This document shows positions 12,843-15,407 of a stretch of 15,407 nucleotides of DNA, in pieces. Source of the stretch: Nitrospirota bacterium (GTDB lineage: Bacteria; Nitrospirota; Thermodesulfovibrionia; UBA6902; BMS3Bbin08); the NCBI GenBank assembly GCA_030637135.1, contig DAOVVO010000020.1, positions 1 to 15,407 on the forward strand. The letters run 5' to 3'. The notes beneath the pieces are model-generated. The model was not told the DNA's origin. It did no database searches and worked only from the letters and a program-made list of their open reading frames with translations. Positions within the stretch are counted from its first letter, which is position 1; every line of letters starts with the position of its first letter. A program made the translations under genes and the position numbers.

Positions 12843-13406
12843 GTGATTTCCACGAATGAGTTCAGAAAGGGATCCAAGATAGAATTTAAGGGCGACCCCT
12901 ATGAAGTTATTGGTTTTCAACATGTTAAAATGGGCAGAGGTGGCGCAATCGTTAAAACGAAGATAAGAAACTTACGAACAGGCGGTATAATAGATACAAC
13001 TTTTAAAGGGGGCGAGAAACTCAATACACCTCATCTTGAAGAAAAATCCATGCAGTATCTCTACAACCAGGATGAACTGTATTACTTTATGGATATAGAT
13101 ACGTATGAGCAATTCCCAATACATATTGAACAACTGGGATCCAGTAAAAATTTTATAAAAGAAAATATGGTCGTAAAAGTTCTTTATTATACTGGCTCTC
13201 CACTCACGATTGAACTTCCTATCTTTGTTGAGCTGAAAATTGTAAAGACTGACCCTGGGGTAAAGGGTGATACCGCCAGCGGAGGGAGTAAACCAGCGGT
13301 CTTAGAAACAGGAGTAACGGTAAAAGTCCCGTTCCATGTTAACGAAGGGGATATTATAAAAATAGATACGAGGACATCTGAATATGTAGAGAGGGTAAAG
13401 GGATGA
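12843..13406 (+). CDS. efp: Translation elongation factor P with arginine tip
   Basis: EF-P binds between the ribosomal P and E sites and relieves stalls at consecutive prolines. The 187-aa product has the three beta-barrel domains: KOW-like domain I (MISTNEFRKGSKIEFKGDPY), domain II (QYLYNQDELYYFMD) and domain III ending in VKVPFHVNEGDIIKIDTRTS EYVERV, the family C-terminal signature. The tip loop of domain I reads H-V-K-M-G-R-G-G-A; the residue aligned with E. coli Lys34 is Arg32, and the usual Pro of the K-P-G-K loop is Met. Lys-tip EF-Ps receive beta-lysine (EpmA) or 5-aminopentanol; Arg-tip ones can be rhamnosylated by EarP. No modification enzyme lies in the window. GTG 12843 has GAGGTG four nt upstream. 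The stop overlaps the accB ATG as ATGA. Confidence 0.97.
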   Translation: MISTNEFRKGSKIEFKGDPYEVIGFQHVKMGRGGAIVKTKIRNLRTGGIIDTTFKGGEKLNTPHLEEKSMQYLYNQDELYYFMDIDTYEQFPIHIEQLGSSKNFIKENMVVKVLYYTGSPLTIELPIFVELKIVKTDPGVKGDTASGGSKPAVLETGVTVKVPFHVNEGDIIKIDTRTSEYVERVKG

Positions 13407-13843
13407 AATTTGATGAAATAAAACAGTTGGTGGATCTTTTGAAAGAGAGCGATATTACCGAACTTCTTATTGAGAGAGAAGGGGTAAAACTCAAAATAAA
13501 GAGAGAACGTTTTATATCATCCTTTGATATTTCACGTCCTGTAAAGGAGGCTGCCCCGGTAGAGGTACAGGAGGAATCAAAGCAGGCTGAAGAAGCACAG
13601 AGGCTTATAACGATAACATCGCCCATTGTTGGTATATTCCACCGGTCTCCTGCGCCAGAGGCAACTCCGTTTGTAGAGGTTGGGTTTACCGTCAAAAAAG
13701 GGCAGGTTTTGTGTATCATCGAAGCAATGAAACTTATGAATGAAATTGAAAGCGATTCAGACGGGGTGGTTTCAAAAATTCTTGTTGAAAATGGGCAACC
13801 GGTTGAATACGGTGAGCCTCTATTTCTTATCGAACCCTTGTGA
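13403..13843 (+). CDS. accB: Acetyl-CoA carboxylase biotin carboxyl carrier protein
   Basis: AccB carries biotin between the carboxylase (AccC) and carboxyltransferase (AccA/AccD) during malonyl-CoA formation. The 146-aa product has the N-terminal helix MKFDEIKQLVDLLKES typical of BCCP, an acidic Pro/Ala/Glu-rich linker (~44-66), and the biotinyl domain beginning at ITSPIVGIFH. The biotin lysine is Lys110 in EAMKLMNE, and GEPLFLIEP closes the domain. The ATG overlaps the efp stop codon by 4 nt, with AGAGGGTAAAGG just upstream as ribosome-binding region, and the stop shares a base with the accC ATG. Equal supply of AccB and AccC through coupling is likely. accA and accD are not in the window. 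Confidence 0.97.
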   Translation: MKFDEIKQLVDLLKESDITELLIEREGVKLKIKRERFISSFDISRPVKEAAPVEVQEESKQAEEAQRLITITSPIVGIFHRSPAPEATPFVEVGFTVKKGQVLCIIEAMKLMNEIESDSDGVVSKILVENGQPVEYGEPLFLIEPL

Positions 13844-15207
13844 TGACACCGTTTAAAAAACTCCTTATAGCAAATAGAGGAGAAATCGCAGTAAGAGTTA
13901 TAAGGGCATGTCACGAGCTCGGCATAAAAACGGTAGCGATTTATTCTGCTATTGATAAGGAAACCCTGCCCGTAAAGTTTGCTGATGAGGCTGTCTGTAT
14001 AGGTCCTGCTGCCTCTGCCCAGAGCTATTTGAATATCCCCGCAATTATTAGTGCCGCTGAAATTACTGACGCAGAGGCAATTCATCCGGGTTATGGTTTT
14101 CTTGCAGAAAATCCTCACTTTGCTGAGGCATGTCTAACCTCAGGCATAACATTCATTGGCCCAACCCCTGAAAATATTCGTCTCGGAGGCGATAAGGCAC
14201 GGGCACGACAGACCATGAAGCGCAGAGGGATTCCTGTTGTTCCTGGTAGTGACGGCCCGATACAGGACGAAGAAGCCGCAATAAAAATAATAAAAAAGAT
14301 AGGTGTACCGGCAATTTTAAAGGCCTCAGCAGGAGGAGGGGGCAGGGGCATGAGGATTGTTTATGAAGAAAAAGAAACAGAGGAATTATTTCATATGGCT
14401 CAGCGGGAATCTCTTGCTGCGTTCGGGAACGGAGACTTGTACGTTGAAAAATATATCCCTGAGATGAGACATATTGAGGTGCAGGTACTTGCCGACAATA
14501 AAGGCAGTATAATCCATCTTGGCGAAAGGGACTGTTCTATTCAGCGGAGACATCAAAAACTTATAGAAGAGTCTCCCTACATATTTTCTACCCCCAAGTT
14601 TAGAAAAAAAATCGGCGAGCTCGCAGTAAAGGCAGCGAGGGTTATGAAATACAAGAATGCCGGTACGGTGGAATTCATAATGGATAACAGCGGGGCTCTT
14701 TATTTTATGGAAATAAATACAAGGATTCAGGTTGAACATCCGGTTACGGAAATGATAACAGGCGTTGATTTGGTAAAGGAACAAATAAAGCTTGCCTCGG
14801 GAGAGCCGCTTTCGTATAAACAGCATGACATTAAATTTTCAGGTCATAGCATAGAATGCAGAATCAACGCTGAAGACCCTGAACGATTTGTTCCGAGTTC
14901 GGGTAAAATTACATCGTTTATTCTTCCAGGAGGTCCGGGCATAAGAGTTGATACAGCCGCATATTCGGGATGGACTGTTCCTGCTCATTACGATTCTCTC
15001 ATTGCCAAGGTTGTTGCATACGGCAGAAACAGAGAAGAAGCTATAGCAAGAATGCACAGGGCACTCAGGGAATTTGTTGTTGAGGGGATCAAGACAACCA
15101 TCCCTTTCTATCTGAGGATTTTAAACGACCCCCTTTTTTTAACGGGCAATTTCAATACGCAATTCCTTTCAAAAAACAGCAACACATCAGAAAAAGAGAA
15201 ACTCTAA
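13843..15207 (+). CDS. accC: Acetyl-CoA carboxylase, biotin carboxylase subunit
   Basis: AccC uses ATP and bicarbonate to carboxylate the biotin on AccB. The 454-aa length (from ATG 13843) is standard. The order of motifs is complete: LLIANRGEIAVRVIRA at the N-terminus, AIHPGYGFLAEN, the ATP-grasp glycine loop SAGGGGRGM (~162-170), RDCSIQRRHQKLIEE, MEINTRIQVEHPVTE with the catalytic Arg and Glu, and the C-terminal HSIECRINAEDP and FVPSSGKI stretches. A GTG at 13840 in the same frame would add one Met; ATG 13843, sharing its A with the accB stop, is preferred. The product ends with a Ser/Asn/Lys-rich tail (SKNSNTSEKEKL) not found in typical short AccC proteins. No clear terminator follows. Confidence 0.98.
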   Translation: MTPFKKLLIANRGEIAVRVIRACHELGIKTVAIYSAIDKETLPVKFADEAVCIGPAASAQSYLNIPAIISAAEITDAEAIHPGYGFLAENPHFAEACLTSGITFIGPTPENIRLGGDKARARQTMKRRGIPVVPGSDGPIQDEEAAIKIIKKIGVPAILKASAGGGGRGMRIVYEEKETEELFHMAQRESLAAFGNGDLYVEKYIPEMRHIEVQVLADNKGSIIHLGERDCSIQRRHQKLIEESPYIFSTPKFRKKIGELAVKAARVMKYKNAGTVEFIMDNSGALYFMEINTRIQVEHPVTEMITGVDLVKEQIKLASGEPLSYKQHDIKFSGHSIECRINAEDPERFVPSSGKITSFILPGGPGIRVDTAAYSGWTVPAHYDSLIAKVVAYGRNREEAIARMHRALREFVVEGIKTTIPFYLRILNDPLFLTGNFNTQFLSKNSNTSEKEKL

Positions 15208-15310
15208 ATTCTGACAAGTTCTCATGTTCCACATTCCCAACTGTTTAACACAGTGGTAAGCAGTATACTATTGATGCCTATAAAATAATGTCCTATCTAT
15301 AGTTAATTTG

Positions 15311-15396
15311 TCATTCCCCGACTTGTCGAAGCGACCCTAAGCGGAGACCCGCACCGGGATCGGGGAATCCAGACGCTGTCCCTGCAAAAGCAGGGA
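15311..15396. repeat. REP-like palindromes at the right edge
   Basis: ATTCCCCGA (15313-15321) is the inverted partner of TCGGGGAAT (15360-15368), and TCCCTGC-AAAA-GCAGGGA (15379-15396) is a perfect 7-bp hairpin beside it. The style (CATTCCCCG ... CGGGGAATCCAG) is that of widely dispersed extragenic palindromes. It lies in the 200-nt gene-free end after accC, which otherwise holds only a weak ACTGT/ACAGT hairpin near 15240. The run may continue outside the window. Confidence 0.65.
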
Positions 15397-15407
15397 GCTA
15401 TTAAGGA

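Noticed and set aside
13354..14118. 254-aa open frame on the minus strand
   Set aside because: It is antisense to accB/accC, whose motifs are complete; its translation is Cys/Ser/Phe-rich without family pattern.
14386..14826. 146-aa minus-strand open frame in accC
   Set aside because: Antisense of a fully conserved biotin carboxylase region.

Overview
The window is a moderately AT-rich bacterial chromosome segment that is almost entirely housekeeping. One ordinary core-gene block (about 2.3 to 15.2 kb, all on +) is preceded by a short, scrambled accessory patch (1 to 830) full of repeats and broken genes. ClpC, RemA (DUF370), YicC, fused CoaBC, type II dehydroquinase, EF-P and separate AccB/AccC together, in the order seen here, fit a Gram-negative, Nitrospirota- or deltaproteobacteria-like lineage. 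The long omega subunit, with its 'SLPVIYDKKKFDGRYRFVIAA' type N-terminus, leans me towards Nitrospirota. This placement is inference from gene content and remembered family sequences, not from a search.

Layout. 1-268: C-terminal remnant of a surface or tail-fibre-like protein. 276-650: tandem 20-nt repeats running into a decayed REP-associated transposase (RAYT) element with perfect 28-bp inverted ends, which itself carries an inner inverted-repeat insertion. 627-827: a small heavy-metal-associated (HMA/MerP-fold) ORF whose start codon lies inside the transposon end. 1020-1988 (-): ribF, ending in its own intrinsic terminator. 2065-2147: back-to-back promoters for ribF and for the rpiB-glyA unit. 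rpiB carries a frameshift. glyA overlaps its end by ATGA. A gap with a REP-like palindrome follows, then nrdR, another repeat-bearing gap, clpC and yicC (both with promoters placed very close to the start codon), then remA-gmk-rpoZ-coaBC packed with overlaps. A structured repeat block with inverted ends overlaps the coaBC stop codon. The last run is aroQ-pepP-efp-accB-accC, linked by overlaps of 14, 4 and 1 nt and one 9-nt gap. The window closes in a REP-like palindrome.

How the genes work together. RibF makes FMN/FAD. RpiB and GlyA supply pentose-phosphate interconversion and one-carbon units. NrdR controls ribonucleotide reductase genes. ClpC is the unfoldase of the ClpCP protease. YicC is an endoribonuclease-family protein. 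RemA is a small DNA-binding regulator. Gmk makes GDP and RpoZ is the polymerase omega subunit. CoaBC makes 4'-phosphopantetheine. AroQ serves the shikimate pathway. PepP trims Xaa-Pro peptides and EF-P rescues polyproline stalling. AccB/AccC form the biotin carboxylase half of acetyl-CoA carboxylase.

I found no convincing undescribed system. The points most worth a second look are the nested RAYT element with the chimeric HMA ORF, the rpiB frameshift, the Arg at the EF-P tip, the near-leaderless clpC and yicC promoters, and the repeat block that supplies the coaBC stop codon.
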